Of a DNA stretch of 64,000 bases, positions 37,493 through 46,993 are shown one piece after another. Made by a program: the position numbers and the translations under genes. Numbering within the stretch: the first letter of the stretch is position 1; the number at the start of each line of letters is the position of its first letter. The stretch comes from Caldilinea sp. CFX5 (GTDB lineage Bacteria; Chloroflexota; Anaerolineae; Caldilineales; Caldilineaceae): NCBI GenBank assembly GCA_021405325.1, contig QWII01000038.1:18211-82210 (forward strand), given 5' to 3'. The notes under the pieces are model-generated. The model worked only from the letters and a program-made list of their open reading frames with translations, was not told the origin of the DNA and made no database searches.

Positions 37493-37962
37493 CGCAACAC
37501 CTCCATGACGCGCCGTTCAAAACCCTCTTTAATCTCCCGCCGGGCCTGCTCCGGGTCGCGCATGTACATTTCATGCACATAGAGGACGCGGCGATCGGCC
37601 GAAACATCCAGGCTCAAGCTCCCCGGCGTCAAGGTGAGCAGATTCGCCAGCAGGGTGATTTCGGCATCGGTTTCGAGATCCAATGGCACGGCCACCACAC
37701 CGGGGCGCATGGTGTGCGGCGGCGTCAACACTTCGTAGGCGATCCGCAGATTGGCTTTGACAAGCTGTGTGACAAAGAAACCGAAAAACTCCAATACCTG
37801 GCGCACCTTGCGAAAGTAAGGGGGCAACGCTGTGCGTGGTTGCATCATCCGCAAGAGCAGATAACTCACCGCAAAACCGCCCAGAAAGTTCACCGGCGTA
37901 AATTGACCGGTCAGCGCCATCCAGGCAAGCGCCAATAGAATGTTCAGCAGAAAAATTCCCAT
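37489..37962 (-). CDS. mrpE: Mrp Na+/H+ antiporter subunit E
   Basis: 157 residues from the ATG at 37962, which has AGGAGG 5 bases before it; a longer start at 38010 lacks one. It has two N-terminal helices ([16 protein letters not shown]), then [38 protein letters not shown] and LYVHEMY, diagnostic of PhaE/MnhE. It is separated from mrpD by a 151-bp repeat element, the only break in the otherwise overlapping operon. Confidence 0.94.
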   Translation of the reverse strand: MGIFLLNILLALAWMALTGQFTPVNFLGGFAVSYLLLRMMQPRTALPPYFRKVRQVLEFFGFFVTQLVKANLRIAYEVLTPPHTMRPGVVAVPLDLETDAEITLLANLLTLTPGSLSLDVSADRRVLYVHEMYMRDPEQARREIKEGFERRVMEVLR

Positions 37963-38053
37963 TACACCTCCTGTCATCGTATACCACCGCCGCACCCGGT
38001 AAGTTTCCATCCCCAGGCGGAAGAGAAAGCACTCTCATGTGTATCAAACGAAG

Positions 38054-38204
38054 ACACTACAGCGGATGATGGCGGGAACGGATTTGCCTGCTTTCGTAGA
38101 CGTTCCCGAATCAAGAAGCGATCACCTGATAGAATGCTCTTGCTTTTCGGCGGTTTGTGTTTGGCGATAAGCCCATCCGTTCCCGCCCTTATCCGCTGTA
38201 GTGT
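38054..38204. repeat. 151-bp element with 30-bp terminal inverted repeats inside the mrp operon
   Basis: The left end 38054-38083 begins ACACTACAGCGGATGATGG; the right end 38175-38204 is its inverse with 2 mismatches. It is the same terminal sequence as the 4740-5002 element. It occupies most of the 257 bases between mrpD and mrpE. No target duplication is clear. Confidence 0.78.
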
Positions 38205-38219
38205 GCCGCTTTTTGAGGG

Positions 38220-39734
38220 CTACGGCGGGGTCGCGCCCAAGACCACTTGCAGATAGCCGGCTGGGGTCATCAACTGTTCGGCGGCCTGGGTTGCCAGCAC
38301 AAAGAGCGGCTCGGCGGCCACGCCAATCACCACACTCAACAGCGCCAGGAGCAGGACAGGCGCCACCAGCGCGCCAGGAATCGCAGCGGGCTGGTGCGCT
38401 TTACGCGTCTTTTCCGCCTGTTCGGCAACCGGCGCTTCTTTCCAAAAGGCTTCCGTCCAGATTTTGATCATCGAAAAGAGCGTCAGGAGACTCACCCCCA
38501 AGGCGACGGCAATGATGACAAACGCCTCCTGGCTGAGGCCGGCCTGGATCAGCGCCAACTTGGCAAAAAAGCCGGAAAAGGGGGGCAGTCCGGCCAGCGA
38601 GAGCGCCGGGATGAGAAAGAGCAACGCCAACCCCGGTCGTGTGCGGTATAAGCCGCCTTGCACCTTGAGTTGATAGCCGCCCTGGAGCCGCTGGACAATG
38701 CCACTCACCAGAAAGAGGGCCGACTTCGCCAGAATAACATGGGCCATAAAGAAGATCGCGCCGGCCAACGCCGCCACGCTGTATAGCCCCAGCCCCATCA
38801 ACAGATAACCGATCTGGCTAATAATGTGAAAGGAGAGCAGCCGCCGCACATCATATTGGGCCACGGCGCCCAGCACACCCGTCACCATCGTCAACCCGGC
38901 CAGCACCAGGAGCAAGTTCTGCGCTGTACTCATCTGCTCGGCAAAGACCAGCGTAAAGACGCGGATGAGCGAGTAGACGCCCACTTTGGTGAGCAGCCCG
39001 GAGAAGAGCGCCGTCACCGTAATCGGCGGGGTGTGGTAGGCGGCCGGCAGCCAGAAGAAGAGCGGGAAGATGGCGGCTTTGATGCCAAAGGCCACCAAGA
39101 GCAACATGGCTGACGCATAGACCAACGCCGGTTCACCCACCACTGGCAGCCGTTGCGCCAGCGCCGCCAGGTTGAGCGTCCCGGCAATGCCATAGAGAAT
39201 GCCCACGGCAGCCAGAAAGATCGCCGAGGCGATCAGATTGAGGGTGACATATTTGACGGCGCCTTCCAGTTGCGCCCGTTCTCCCCCCAGCGCCAGCAGC
39301 ACAAAGGAGGCGATCAACAGCACCTCGAACCAGACATAGAGGTTGAAAAGATCACCGGTGAGAAAGGCGCCGCAGACGCCCATGAGCAAGAAATGGAGCA
39401 GCGGATAGTAGCCATAGGCCACCCGTTGGGCATCCACGCCGGCCAGCGAATAGACCGCAATCGTCACGGCAATCAGCCCGGTCAACAAGACCATGATGGC
39501 GCTAAAGAGGTCGGCGGCCAGCGTAATGCCATAGGGCGCGCGCCAGCCCCCCATCTGCGCCGCCTGAATGCCCCCTTGTTGAACGGAAGCCAACAGACCT
39601 ACGCCGGCCAGCAAGAGCGCCGCCGCCCCCACCACATTGAGGGCGCGCTGAACTTTGGGCTGACGCCAGGTGAGCAGGGTGGCAATCGCCGTAAAAAAGG
39701 GAATCAATAAGGGCAGGAGTAACCAAAGATTCAT
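38220..39734 (-). CDS. mrpD: Mrp Na+/H+ antiporter subunit D
   Basis: 504 residues, a NuoM/N-type proton channel protein with about 14 helices. Visible landmarks are [20 protein letters not shown] with the conserved Glu, [20 protein letters not shown] with functional His, and [20 protein letters not shown]. The ATG at 39734 overlaps the mrpC stop (ATGA). Together with MrpA it forms the ion-translocating core. Confidence 0.95.
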   Translation of the reverse strand: MNLWLLLPLLIPFFTAIATLLTWRQPKVQRALNVVGAAALLLAGVGLLASVQQGGIQAAQMGGWRAPYGITLAADLFSAIMVLLTGLIAVTIAVYSLAGVDAQRVAYGYYPLLHFLLMGVCGAFLTGDLFNLYVWFEVLLIASFVLLALGGERAQLEGAVKYVTLNLIASAIFLAAVGILYGIAGTLNLAALAQRLPVVGEPALVYASAMLLLVAFGIKAAIFPLFFWLPAAYHTPPITVTALFSGLLTKVGVYSLIRVFTLVFAEQMSTAQNLLLVLAGLTMVTGVLGAVAQYDVRRLLSFHIISQIGYLLMGLGLYSVAALAGAIFFMAHVILAKSALFLVSGIVQRLQGGYQLKVQGGLYRTRPGLALLFLIPALSLAGLPPFSGFFAKLALIQAGLSQEAFVIIAVALGVSLLTLFSMIKIWTEAFWKEAPVAEQAEKTRKAHQPAAIPGALVAPVLLLALLSVVIGVAAEPLFVLATQAAEQLMTPAGYLQVVLGATPP

Positions 39735-40144
39735 CGCGCCGGCCCTCCGGCTGCCGCCACCGGGTCTAACCGATCATCGATCAACACGTCGTCCACTTCA
39801 CAATCGGTCGCCTTCATATCATCCAAATCGTCGGCGCCCACTGTTTGATAGGCCCGTTTGAGCAAGACCAGGGCAAAGGCTTGCACGCCAAAACCGATGA
39901 CAATCGCCGTTAAGATCAAGGCTTGGGGCAGGGGATCAGCATAAGGCGCCGTCAACTGCGTACCATCCGGTGCAATCAAGGGCGCCCGGCCACGGGTCAA
40001 GCCGCCCAGCGTAAAGATCAAGAGATTCGCCGCCTGTCCCAACAAGACCAGGCCGATGATCAACTTAACAATGCTGCGGCGCAACATCATATAGAGACCC
40101 ACGGCATAGAGGACGCCCACAACAAAGGCCAGGATTGTCTCCAT
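39731..40144 (-). CDS. mrpC: Mrp Na+/H+ antiporter subunit C
   Basis: 137 residues, NuoK-like with three helices: [39 protein letters not shown] and [20 protein letters not shown]. An acidic tail of about 30 residues follows. The ATG at 40144 has GGAGGAG upstream at proper spacing; a TTG one codon before is less likely. Confidence 0.95.
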   Translation of the reverse strand: METILAFVVGVLYAVGLYMMLRRSIVKLIIGLVLLGQAANLLIFTLGGLTRGRAPLIAPDGTQLTAPYADPLPQALILTAIVIGFGVQAFALVLLKRAYQTVGADDLDDMKATDCEVDDVLIDDRLDPVAAAGGPAR

Positions 40145-40149
40145 CAAAG

Positions 40150-40557
40150 CTACTCCTCCGCCAGCGAAAAGAGAATCAGCGTGGTGATGCCGATTACCGT
40201 CAGATAGACGCCGGTGTCAAAGAACAAGGGCGTCCCTGGTTTACCAATGATGGGCAGCTCCTGGGCGCCCCACACGGGGGCAAAAAAGGGCCGCCCGGTG
40301 AGCAGACCGCCAAAACCGCTGACGCCGGCCACCGTCAAGCCCAGGGCGATCAAAACGCGCGGCTCCAGACGTAACAAGCGGCGAGCAGCATTTACATCAA
40401 AGGCCAAGGCATAGAGGGCAAAGGCCGAGGCCGCTACCAATCCCCCCACAAAGCCGCCTCCCGGTTCGTTATGCCCGCGGAAGAGCAGAAAGAGAGAAAA
40501 GAGCAACAGCAGCGGCAACAAGTAGCGACCAGCCACCGACAAGATCAACGAGTTCAT
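40150..40557 (-). CDS. mrpB: Mrp Na+/H+ antiporter subunit B
   Basis: 135 residues with four helices and the MnhB landmarks [20 protein letters not shown] and [17 protein letters not shown]. The ATG at 40557 lies just past the mrpA stop (40562) and has GGAG 8 bases upstream, inside the mrpA end. A longer upstream start is not needed. Confidence 0.95.
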   Translation of the reverse strand: MNSLILSVAGRYLLPLLLLFSLFLLFRGHNEPGGGFVGGLVAASAFALYALAFDVNAARRLLRLEPRVLIALGLTVAGVSGFGGLLTGRPFFAPVWGAQELPIIGKPGTPLFFDTGVYLTVIGITTLILFSLAEE

Positions 40558-40561
40558 CAGA

Positions 40562-42862
40562 TCATCTCCGTTCCAGGCGTAATTTGAGCAAGGCGTAGAC
40601 CCCCACCGCCGCAATCGCCAGCACAACTATTTCGCCAAAGGTGTCCAGCCCCCGAAAATCGACCAGGATCACGTTGACCACATTGCGCCCTTGCGCCAAT
40701 TGCAGGCTGGTTTCGGCAAAATAGGGCGAAAGTTGTGAGTCCGGCAGGGTATAATTGGCCAGCAGCATGATCGTGGTCATCAACACACCGACGCCGCCGG
40801 CCACCACCATATCCCGAATGCGTTCGGCGCGGCCCGTCAGGGTAGCAAAGCGGGGCAGCCGATACAAGACCAGGACAAAGAGAATCACCGTCAAGGTTTC
40901 CACCGCGAACTGGGTCATCGCCAGGTCGGGGGCGCCATAGAGAATATAGACCAGCGCCACCCCATAGCCGACCACCCCCAGGGCCGCCACCGCCGCCAGC
41001 CGTGAACTTGCCAGAACCGCCGCCAGCGCACCGCCCAGAATCAACGCGGCCACCAACAATTCGTAAAAGCGCACATCACGCCACTGCCCCAAGCCAAAGG
41101 GCTGTTGCCACCAGAGCAAGGGGTAGCCGACGAGCGCAATGGTGGTCAGAATGATGACCAGCAAATAGTAGCGCAGATAGCCATTTTGTAAGATCTGGGT
41201 CTGGCCGCGCGCCAGGGCGTTTAAACCATCCAACGCACGCAAATAGCCCGCTTCCGCCCCCCAGCGCCCGACTGCATCCAACCAGCCGGCGGCAGCGTGC
41301 AGGCGGCGATGCGCTAGATAGAGCGCCACACCCCCTGCCAAGGTCAACCCGCTGAGCAGAAGCACAAGATTAAAGCCATGCCAAAGCGCCAGTTTCACCG
41401 TCACCGGCGCGCCATACATGGCGTTGGCCGCTGGCCCCACCAGCCACGTCGCTACCGGGCCGGGCCACAGACCGCCAACCAGCCCAATGCCCGCCAGCAG
41501 AACCGGGCCAAGCCAAAGCGTCAACGGTGGGTCATGGGGATGATGGTCGCTGGTCGGTTTGGCGGCAAAAAAGGGATGGAACCCGGCCAGGATCGCTGCC
41601 ACCACCAGCAGAATATTGGCAAAGACCCCGGTGCTAATCAGCCAAAGAGCCGCCGTGGGCGCGGCTAGTTGCGTCTCATAGAGTACCTCTTTGTTGATAA
41701 AGCCCAACAATGGCGGCACGCCAGCCATAGAAAGCGCCGCCACGCCCGCCGCTGCTGTGGTAATTGGCATCAGCCGCGCCATGCCGCCCAATTCGGCTAC
41801 ATTGCGAGTGTGAGTCTCGTGATCGACAATGCCCGTCACTAAAAAGAGCGCGCCTTTGTAGAGCGCATGGGCCAGCAGAAAGAGCATCGCCGCCTTGGCC
41901 GCCAAAGCGCTGTCAATGCCGATGAGCACCATCAAGGTTCCCAGCGCGCTCAAGGTGGAATAGGCGAGGATGCGTTTCAGGTCACGCTGGAAAAGGGAGA
42001 AGAGCGCGCCGAGGAGCATGGTCACCGCGCCGACCGTGGTCACCAGCAGCACCCAACTCTCGGTGCCGCCTAGCACCGGGTTCAGTCGCGCCAACAGATA
42101 GACGCCGGCTTTGACCATGGTAGCGGAATGGAGATAGGCGCTGACCGGCGTGGGCGCGGCCATGGCATTGGGCAACCAGAAATGAAAGGGGACTTGCGCC
42201 GATTTGGTAAAGGCGCCCACCAGGATCAACAAAAGCGTTGGCAGGTAGAAGGCATCGGCTTTGATCGCTGCGCCCTGCTGCACCAGGGTGGTTAGCTCAA
42301 AACTGCCGCCAATCTGACCCAGAAGAAGTAACCCGGCCAGCAGCGCCAACCCGCCGCCACCGGTGACGAGCAACGCCTGGAGCGCCGAGGCGCGTGACTT
42401 GGCCTCCTGATGGTCAAAGCCGATCAGAAGATAGGAGCTAAGGCTGGTCAACTCCCAGAAGATAAAGAGCGTCAGCAGATTATCCGCCAGCACCAGACCC
42501 AACATGGCCGCCATGAAGACCATGAGCAGCGCGTAAAAGCGATCCAGATAGGGGTGATCGGCCAGGTAGCCGCTGGCATAGACCAGCACCAGCGCCCCAA
42601 TGCCGCTGATCAACAGGACAAACAGCAGGCTCAAGCCATCCAGGTGAAAGGAGAGATTGATGCCTAACGTGGGCGCCCATGCATAGGCGACGCGAAAGGT
42701 TTGCCCCGTGCTGACCGCATTGATATAGGTGGCAAAGTAGAGGGCAATCGCCGCCGGCGCCAGGGCGATGAGCGGCCCGGCCGCGGTGCGCGCATAGCGA
42801 TAGATCACCGGGGCAATCGCTGCGACCAGAAAGCCGATAAAAATGGCACTTGTAATTCCCAT
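40562..42862 (-). CDS. mrpA: Mrp Na+/H+ antiporter subunit A
   Basis: 766 residues, about 20 membrane helices. The N-terminal two thirds are NuoL-like ([40 protein letters not shown] with conserved His/Lys, [20 protein letters not shown]). The C-terminal third carries the MbhD/MbhE-like part ([20 protein letters not shown] and [20 protein letters not shown]). It heads the seven-gene operon for a hetero-oligomeric Na+/H+ antiporter for pH and salt homeostasis. The ribosome site before the ATG at 42862 is weak. Confidence 0.96.
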   Translation of the reverse strand: MGITSAIFIGFLVAAIAPVIYRYARTAAGPLIALAPAAIALYFATYINAVSTGQTFRVAYAWAPTLGINLSFHLDGLSLLFVLLISGIGALVLVYASGYLADHPYLDRFYALLMVFMAAMLGLVLADNLLTLFIFWELTSLSSYLLIGFDHQEAKSRASALQALLVTGGGGLALLAGLLLLGQIGGSFELTTLVQQGAAIKADAFYLPTLLLILVGAFTKSAQVPFHFWLPNAMAAPTPVSAYLHSATMVKAGVYLLARLNPVLGGTESWVLLVTTVGAVTMLLGALFSLFQRDLKRILAYSTLSALGTLMVLIGIDSALAAKAAMLFLLAHALYKGALFLVTGIVDHETHTRNVAELGGMARLMPITTAAAGVAALSMAGVPPLLGFINKEVLYETQLAAPTAALWLISTGVFANILLVVAAILAGFHPFFAAKPTSDHHPHDPPLTLWLGPVLLAGIGLVGGLWPGPVATWLVGPAANAMYGAPVTVKLALWHGFNLVLLLSGLTLAGGVALYLAHRRLHAAAGWLDAVGRWGAEAGYLRALDGLNALARGQTQILQNGYLRYYLLVIILTTIALVGYPLLWWQQPFGLGQWRDVRFYELLVAALILGGALAAVLASSRLAAVAALGVVGYGVALVYILYGAPDLAMTQFAVETLTVILFVLVLYRLPRFATLTGRAERIRDMVVAGGVGVLMTTIMLLANYTLPDSQLSPYFAETSLQLAQGRNVVNVILVDFRGLDTFGEIVVLAIAAVGVYALLKLRLERR

Positions 42863-42975
42863 AGATGTATTGAATTCTCAGTGTAGCTTTCGAGCACAAA
42901 CGCAACAGCCCGAAGAATATAATAGCAAGCTGGCGGTAACTGTAATGATTACCTCTAAATTCCACCATCTTACGA

Positions 42976-43052
42976 CGGTATAAAAACGCCCCTGATGACC
43001 CATCCACCAGGGGCGTCCGAAAAACTGGTCAGTGTGGATGGCGTTTCCTAGG
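42976..43052 (-). terminator. Terminator-type hairpin repeat, copy 1
   Basis: An 8-bp-or-more stem (ACGCCCCTG/CAGGGGCGT) with a T-run on the minus strand (GTTTTTATA), adjoining the box CTGGTCAGTGTGGATGGCG. It ends the broken usp gene on the minus strand. Its layout recurs at 43741, 44528, 52635 and 56520. The apical loop is the reverse complement of that in the 44528 copy. Confidence 0.65.
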
Positions 43053-43226
43053 ATGAATTCGCCGCTGTGGGCGGGTGATGGATCAGCAGCAAAGGACAGG
43101 TGACGCCCCGTAACACCTTGTTGGCAACGCTGCCGTAGACCCAACGACGTAGACCGCTGCGCCCGTGGGTACTCATCACCAGCAGGTCAATCTGTTCGCG
43201 AGAATTTTGTGATATAGGCCGATCAT
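43048..43226 (-). pseudogene. Tandem-Usp gene remnant with large internal deletion
   Basis: An ATG at 43226 with GGAGG 5 bases upstream encodes MIGLYHKIL, equivalent to MIGFYRKIL of the intact gene at 24110. Directly after, in another frame, come IDLLVMSTHGRSGLRRWVYG, SVANKVLRGVTCPLL and the end of a second Usp domain. Compared with the intact 305-residue gene, about 250 codons are gone. A chance ORF starting at 43242 reads the C-terminal frame. Confidence 0.75.
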
Positions 43227-43238
43227 TGGCGCCTCCAT

Positions 43239-43661
43239 TCATTTAATCACCAACACCGGACACTTGGCCCGTTGGACAACCGCCATGCTGGTGCTGCCGA
43301 GAATCAGCCCACTCCACACCCCTAGCCCACGGGCGCCCAGGATAATCACATCCGGTTGGCGACTTTCGGCGACATCGAGAATCACGGTGGCCGCTTGCCC
43401 CGCAATACTGTCTTCTTCCACTGCCTCAACGCCAAGGAGACGCAGTCTGTCCCCTGTGCTGGTGACCAGGTCTCTGGCTTCCCGCAGCGTTTTATCGAGC
43501 GCGTGACTGTAGTTCGGTTCCCCCAGAAGGGTCGAAACCGGGGCAAAGGCGTGGATGACCGTCACTTTGGCAGTATAACGCGTCGCCAGCGAGGCGGCGT
43601 AATCGGTGGCCCGTTCCGCGGCCGCCGAACCATCCGTCGCCAACAAGATATGCGTAAACAT
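43239..43661 (-). CDS. Universal stress protein (UspA family)
   Basis: 140 residues: FTHILLATDGSAAAERATDY at the start, then ILGARGLGVWSGLILGSTSM and CPVLVIK at the end, with the ATP-binding signature. It is close to the Usp at 29235-29654, so the two are probably duplicates. GGAAC-type Shine-Dalgarno is modest. It lies between two broken Usp genes, a small cluster in decay. Confidence 0.92.
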   Translation of the reverse strand: MFTHILLATDGSAAAERATDYAASLATRYTAKVTVIHAFAPVSTLLGEPNYSHALDKTLREARDLVTSTGDRLRLLGVEAVEEDSIAGQAATVILDVAESRQPDVIILGARGLGVWSGLILGSTSMAVVQRAKCPVLVIK

Positions 43662-43740
43662 GGTATTGTTCCTTTTCTACTTTTACATCCACACTTGTTT
43701 GAACCAGCAAGTGGAAACATCCTATCAGGACAATACCACA

Positions 43741-43800
43741 GAAGCGCCCCTGTTGAACTAGCCAACAGGAGTGCTAGGGAACTGGACAGGCGGATAGGTT
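43741..43800 (-). terminator. Terminator-type hairpin repeat, divergent copy
   Basis: GCGCCCCTGTTG pairs imperfectly with CCAACAGGAGTGC, followed by ACTGGACAGGCGGATAGG. It shares the hairpin-plus-box layout of the copies at 42976 and 44528, with more changes. It lies downstream of the usp fragment at 43820 on the minus strand. Confidence 0.5.
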
Positions 43801-43819
43801 TTGGGGGTTTAGCTCATCT

Positions 43820-43905
43820 TCAGGTCGAATCGGCCGGCGGATTGTGAATCATCCGTAAGGGACAAGTGACGCCACGTAACGTCTGCTTGGCGACTCTTTG
43901 CCATT
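43820..43905 (-). pseudogene. C-terminal fragment of a Usp gene
   Basis: In the minus-strand frame ending at 43820 it reads VAKQTLRGVTCPLRMIHNPP and a stop, closely matching the end of the intact tandem Usp (VANKVLRGVTCPLLMIHNPP). Similarity stops at about 43905 and nothing of the rest remains. Confidence 0.7.
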
Positions 43906-44197
43906 GCGCCGTCCAATGGCAACCGCACATATCATCAACCTGGCTACTTGGCGGAACAAAAAACTCGCCATCAGTAGAGGGTAGCCAACAGTAAATCGTG
44001 TTACACTGAAGCTACAGTCAACTTTATCTTTGGGCGCTGCATACTGCACGTAGGCGCTAAGCGTTTCTTTGATCCGTGACGAAACCGATCCGTACCAGGA
44101 TAAGCGTTGACCTCGTGTGCCGTTACTGTAGGGGCGTACCCTTGCGGTCGCCCCCATTCGCCGGGAAACCGGAGGTAGACGACGAGAGGAGGAGACC
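43906..44197. other. Gene-free interval upstream of the small coiled-coil gene
   Basis: It lies between a usp fragment and the plus-strand gene at 44198. A minus-strand open frame crosses it but has no coding character. It probably contains the plus-strand promoter; I see no repeat. Confidence 0.4.
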
Positions 44198-44503
44198 ATG
44201 GGATTGAAAGCCATGTACACCATCGAAGTCAAAACGCGTTTGATTGAGATCAGGCGAGAATTGGACGAATTGAAGGGGCGGTTGGCAAAAACTATGCCGG
44301 CAAATCAGACGTTTTTCGCGCCACAAGTGAAAGCGTTGGAGGAACAGTACACGCAACTCCAGGCTGATCACGATTTGCTGCGCATGTTTGATGAGTCGGA
44401 GTGGGGGAAATTCCCCGATGCAATGGACAGAGCGATCCACCAATTGCGCCACGACATCGGCGCCCTGCGCGCAGCCATCATTACGCCATTGGTTCCGGCA
44501 TAG
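44198..44503 (+). CDS. Small coiled-coil protein of unknown function
   Basis: 101 residues, soluble, rich in Leu/Glu/Lys/Arg heptads: RLIEIRRELDELKGRLAKTM and VKALEEQYTQLQADHDLLRM. GAGGAGGAG lies a few bases before the ATG at 44198; an in-frame ATG five codons later is also possible. It is the only plus-strand gene in this stretch. I recognise no family. The strong ribosome site and even codon use support a real gene. Confidence 0.6.
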   Translation: MGLKAMYTIEVKTRLIEIRRELDELKGRLAKTMPANQTFFAPQVKALEEQYTQLQADHDLLRMFDESEWGKFPDAMDRAIHQLRHDIGALRAAIITPLVPA

Positions 44504-44527
44504 TCCAAATCCGACCATCGCACCGTA

Positions 44528-44602
44528 GTATAAAAACGCTCCTGGTGGATGGGTCACCAGGAGCGTCGGAAAAACTGGTCAGCGTGGATAGCGTTTTCTA
44601 AT
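44528..44602 (-). terminator. Terminator-type hairpin repeat, copy 2
   Basis: ACGCTCCTGGTG pairs with CACCAGGAGCGT, with TTTTTATA following on the minus strand and the box CTGGTCAGCGTGGATAGCG on the other side. It lies 25 bases past the plus-strand gene and downstream of lnt on the minus strand, so it can serve both. Confidence 0.65.
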
Positions 44603-44670
44603 AGTAAAAACAACGAACGAAGCAAGGGTCGAGTGGGCGCGCCAGCCGTCACTAATTCACTGATTGCCAT

Positions 44671-44727
44671 TTACTCTCCGGTAAAGGCGCCTTCGCCCTT
44701 CAAGTACACGTTAAAGAATTGCAAGTC
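44671..44727 (-). pseudogene. Possible C-terminal remnant of an alpha/beta hydrolase
   Basis: In frame after the lnt stop codon it reads DLQFFNVYLKGEGAFTGE and a stop. That resembles C-terminal ends of dienelactone-hydrolase-like proteins (FFDxYLKGE). It is very short, so chance cannot be excluded; it may mark a deletion that joined lnt to the end of another gene. Confidence 0.3.
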
Positions 44728-46230
44728 CTAAATACGTTGATTTGGGAAGCTACTCTTTGCACTTGCGCCACGCGCCGGCCGGAACAGCGCCAACCCCACG
44801 AGCGTCACAAACCCCGCCATACTCAGCCAGGCAAAGAGATCCCCGATCACCGTGTAGACGGTTTTGACCCCTTGGGTTGGCACGTACGAAATCATCGCTT
44901 GCTTTGTCGTGAAATAATCAGCCGTTGCCAGGGTGCGCCCTTGATAATCGAAGGCGGCGGAGAGGCCATTACCTGTTGCCCGCACGATCGAGAAGCCGTT
45001 CTCAATGCCGCGGAACAACGCCATATAGGTATGGAAAGGAACAATGTCACGCCAATCGTTGGCCGGAACCAACATCACATCCGTGCCGGAACGCCCAGCC
45101 TGGCGGATGTAGACTGGATGATCCATATCGAAACAGATCACCGAAGCGATCGCGCCAAACCCGGTCTGATCCTGTGGGATGACGCCATCGCCCGCGACGA
45201 CGCCTTCACCCGGCACTGGCCGCCCTTTGAGATAGTGCCATTTCACATCGCCGTCCGGCGTAATCCAGACCGCCTGGTTATCGGCCTTAACTTCAGGGTA
45301 CGCTTCAGGCAATGTAACCAACCCCAGCAACAAATACACCTTTTCCTCCTGCGCCAGTGCGCGCGCTGTTTCGATGAAGGTCGCTTCATCTTCCTGTAGC
45401 GCGATCATGGCCCCTTCCTGCCAGATGATCACATCGGCCCCGGCTTGCGCTTGCTGGCGGCTCTGTTGGAGCAGGTGCTCGCTTGATTCCAGCAATTGAT
45501 CCCGTGTGGCCCGTACGTCTTTCATTTTCAAAAAGCTGAAGTGATCGATATCCCGGGTTAGCGATGCCACTTGCAGGGTCGCTGACTGGGGTGGAAAGAA
45601 CGCCATCCGCCCATCACCAACCAACAACACCAGGGCCAGGATACCGCCGTAGGTCAACATGGCGGTGCGCACCCGCTGCAACGCAAAGTCCTGTTCCCAG
45701 GCCCAATTGACCACCGGCGCCAGCCAGGCAATCAGGAAGCTGAGGCCCCACATCCCGGTAAGCGAGAGCAGTTGGAGCAACGGGAGAAAGTTGTGCTGGG
45801 TATACGCCAGCGAGCCCCAACTCCCCAGGGGATTGGCCACGGTGTTGATGTATTCCAGGCTCACCTGGAGCAGCGGGAAGACCAGCGTGGCAACAAAGCC
45901 CTGCAGACGGTTGACCAGCAAGCGATCGGCCAGATAGGGCAGCCAGAAAACCACCGCGATACCAGTGGCTACCAGCGGATAGAGGCCGCCGGGGATTATC
46001 CCCTGCCAAAAAAATAGGGACGCAAGCACATTGGTGACCAGCAGCAGCCCCAATCCTTTGACCGCCGATTGGGTGCGGGCAAAGCGGATGAGGAAGATCG
46101 GGGCCAGCCAAGTGGCCAGGGGGATAATCCAGCGACCGTTGGAAAAGAGCAGCAGTCCGGCGCCAATGAGCAGCCAGAGATACGACCAGCGGTCATGTGA
46201 GAATGTCTTATCGAGTTGTGATGCCGTCAT
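44728..46230 (-). CDS. lnt: Apolipoprotein N-acyltransferase-like protein
   Basis: 500 residues. About six N-terminal membrane helices precede a nitrilase-type domain. The expected Glu-Lys-Cys triad is visible: Glu in VIIWQEGAMIAL (near 270), Lys in VKWHYLKGRPVPGEG and Cys in ASVICFDMDHPVYI. A last helix ends the chain. Lnt N-acylates lipoproteins at the outer face of the membrane; this window encodes several lipoproteins. GGAGG precedes the ATG at 46230. It overlaps the upstream reductase gene by 23 bases and is the last gene of a long operon. A substrate other than lipoproteins is possible. Confidence 0.8.
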   Translation of the reverse strand: MTASQLDKTFSHDRWSYLWLLIGAGLLLFSNGRWIIPLATWLAPIFLIRFARTQSAVKGLGLLLVTNVLASLFFWQGIIPGGLYPLVATGIAVVFWLPYLADRLLVNRLQGFVATLVFPLLQVSLEYINTVANPLGSWGSLAYTQHNFLPLLQLLSLTGMWGLSFLIAWLAPVVNWAWEQDFALQRVRTAMLTYGGILALVLLVGDGRMAFFPPQSATLQVASLTRDIDHFSFLKMKDVRATRDQLLESSEHLLQQSRQQAQAGADVIIWQEGAMIALQEDEATFIETARALAQEEKVYLLLGLVTLPEAYPEVKADNQAVWITPDGDVKWHYLKGRPVPGEGVVAGDGVIPQDQTGFGAIASVICFDMDHPVYIRQAGRSGTDVMLVPANDWRDIVPFHTYMALFRGIENGFSIVRATGNGLSAAFDYQGRTLATADYFTTKQAMISYVPTQGVKTVYTVIGDLFAWLSMAGFVTLVGLALFRPARGASAKSSFPNQRI

Positions 46231-46729
46231 GGCGAATCCTCCTTATCACCCGGAACACAGGGATCTGTGCGGCTATTTGTTCAAAAGCCGCCAGCGGGGC
46301 ATCCTTGTCAATGGGCAGATGTGCTCTCGCACCGGGCGCCCGCTGCAAGTAGGCTTTCAAAATCGGCGCGCACCGCTCTACGGCCACCTCTTCCAGATGC
46401 ACTTCTTCACGACGACCATGATACAGTGTAACATTGCCACCTGCGGCCTGCACATTGCGCACCCAGTTCACCTGTGCGCCGAGCATAGAGACCAGGTAAC
46501 GCTCATTGTTCATAACGACCATGACCAATGGCAGTCTGATCTTGCGTCCTGACTGGCGGCCCGTCACTTCCAGCGTGACTAGATAATTCGGCGCTATGCC
46601 AAAGGTGTGGAGCATCGCCCAGAAGTGGTTGAGGGCCGCCGCCACCCGGTTGGGCCGCCCACCCCGGTAGAGCCATTCGTGGTAGAGCCATTGGGGCAGG
46701 CGTGTCCTCCAAGTGCGCAAGTCGTTCAT
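46208..46729 (-). CDS. Deazaflavin-dependent (DDN-type) nitroreductase-family protein
   Basis: 173 residues from the ATG at 46729 with AAGGAA 8 bases before it. Landmarks are YLVTLEVTGRQSGRKIRLPL and YLVSMLGAQVNWVRNVQAAG, as in split-barrel F420-dependent reductases of the DDN type (a mycobacterial nitroimidazole activator). It would reduce quinones or other acceptors with F420H2 or a flavin. No F420 synthesis gene is in the window. It lies in the operon before lnt. Confidence 0.8.
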   Translation of the reverse strand: MNDLRTWRTRLPQWLYHEWLYRGGRPNRVAAALNHFWAMLHTFGIAPNYLVTLEVTGRQSGRKIRLPLVMVVMNNERYLVSMLGAQVNWVRNVQAAGGNVTLYHGRREEVHLEEVAVERCAPILKAYLQRAPGARAHLPIDKDAPLAAFEQIAAQIPVFRVIRRIRHDGITTR

Positions 46730-46803
46730 GTGGCGATTCCTTTCACAGCAATGTAAGGGGCTGACGCCATTACGGAGAAGCCTGGTGATCTGCTTTATCC
46801 TCT

Positions 46804-46982
46804 CTACTCCTGACAGTGCGGACAGAAGTAGCACGCGCCGCCTAAGTAGCTCATCTTTATGCGCTGCCCCGGTTGGGGGTTGAGCGCGGCGATCAATGGT
46901 AAGCGATAAAGCCGCTCCTGAAAGAGCGTCGCCATCGCCGGGTCATAGAGTTTTGTGAGCCAATCATGATCAATGCTTTCAT
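46804..46982 (-). pseudogene. Chimeric gene remnant (methyltransferase-like start, zinc-finger-like end)
   Basis: A good AGGAGG and an ATG at 46982 open a gene. In another frame the sequence reads WLTKLYDPAMATLFQERLYR and LPLIAALNPQPGQRI, like the beginning of a SAM methyltransferase just before its GxGxG motif. It then switches to MSYLGGACYFCPHCQ and a stop, like the CxxC tail of Fpg/Nei DNA glycosylases. A deletion apparently fused two genes, with a frameshift near the start. The reading is tentative. Confidence 0.45.
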
Positions 46983-46993
46983 GCTGATCCTCC

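Noticed and set aside
42976..43052. Known riboswitch class
   Set aside because: The element lies downstream of genes and shows a terminator layout; I could not match it to any riboswitch core.
43849..44232. 127-codon minus-strand frame
   Set aside because: It overlaps a usp fragment in a different frame and has no ribosome site or recognisable fold.
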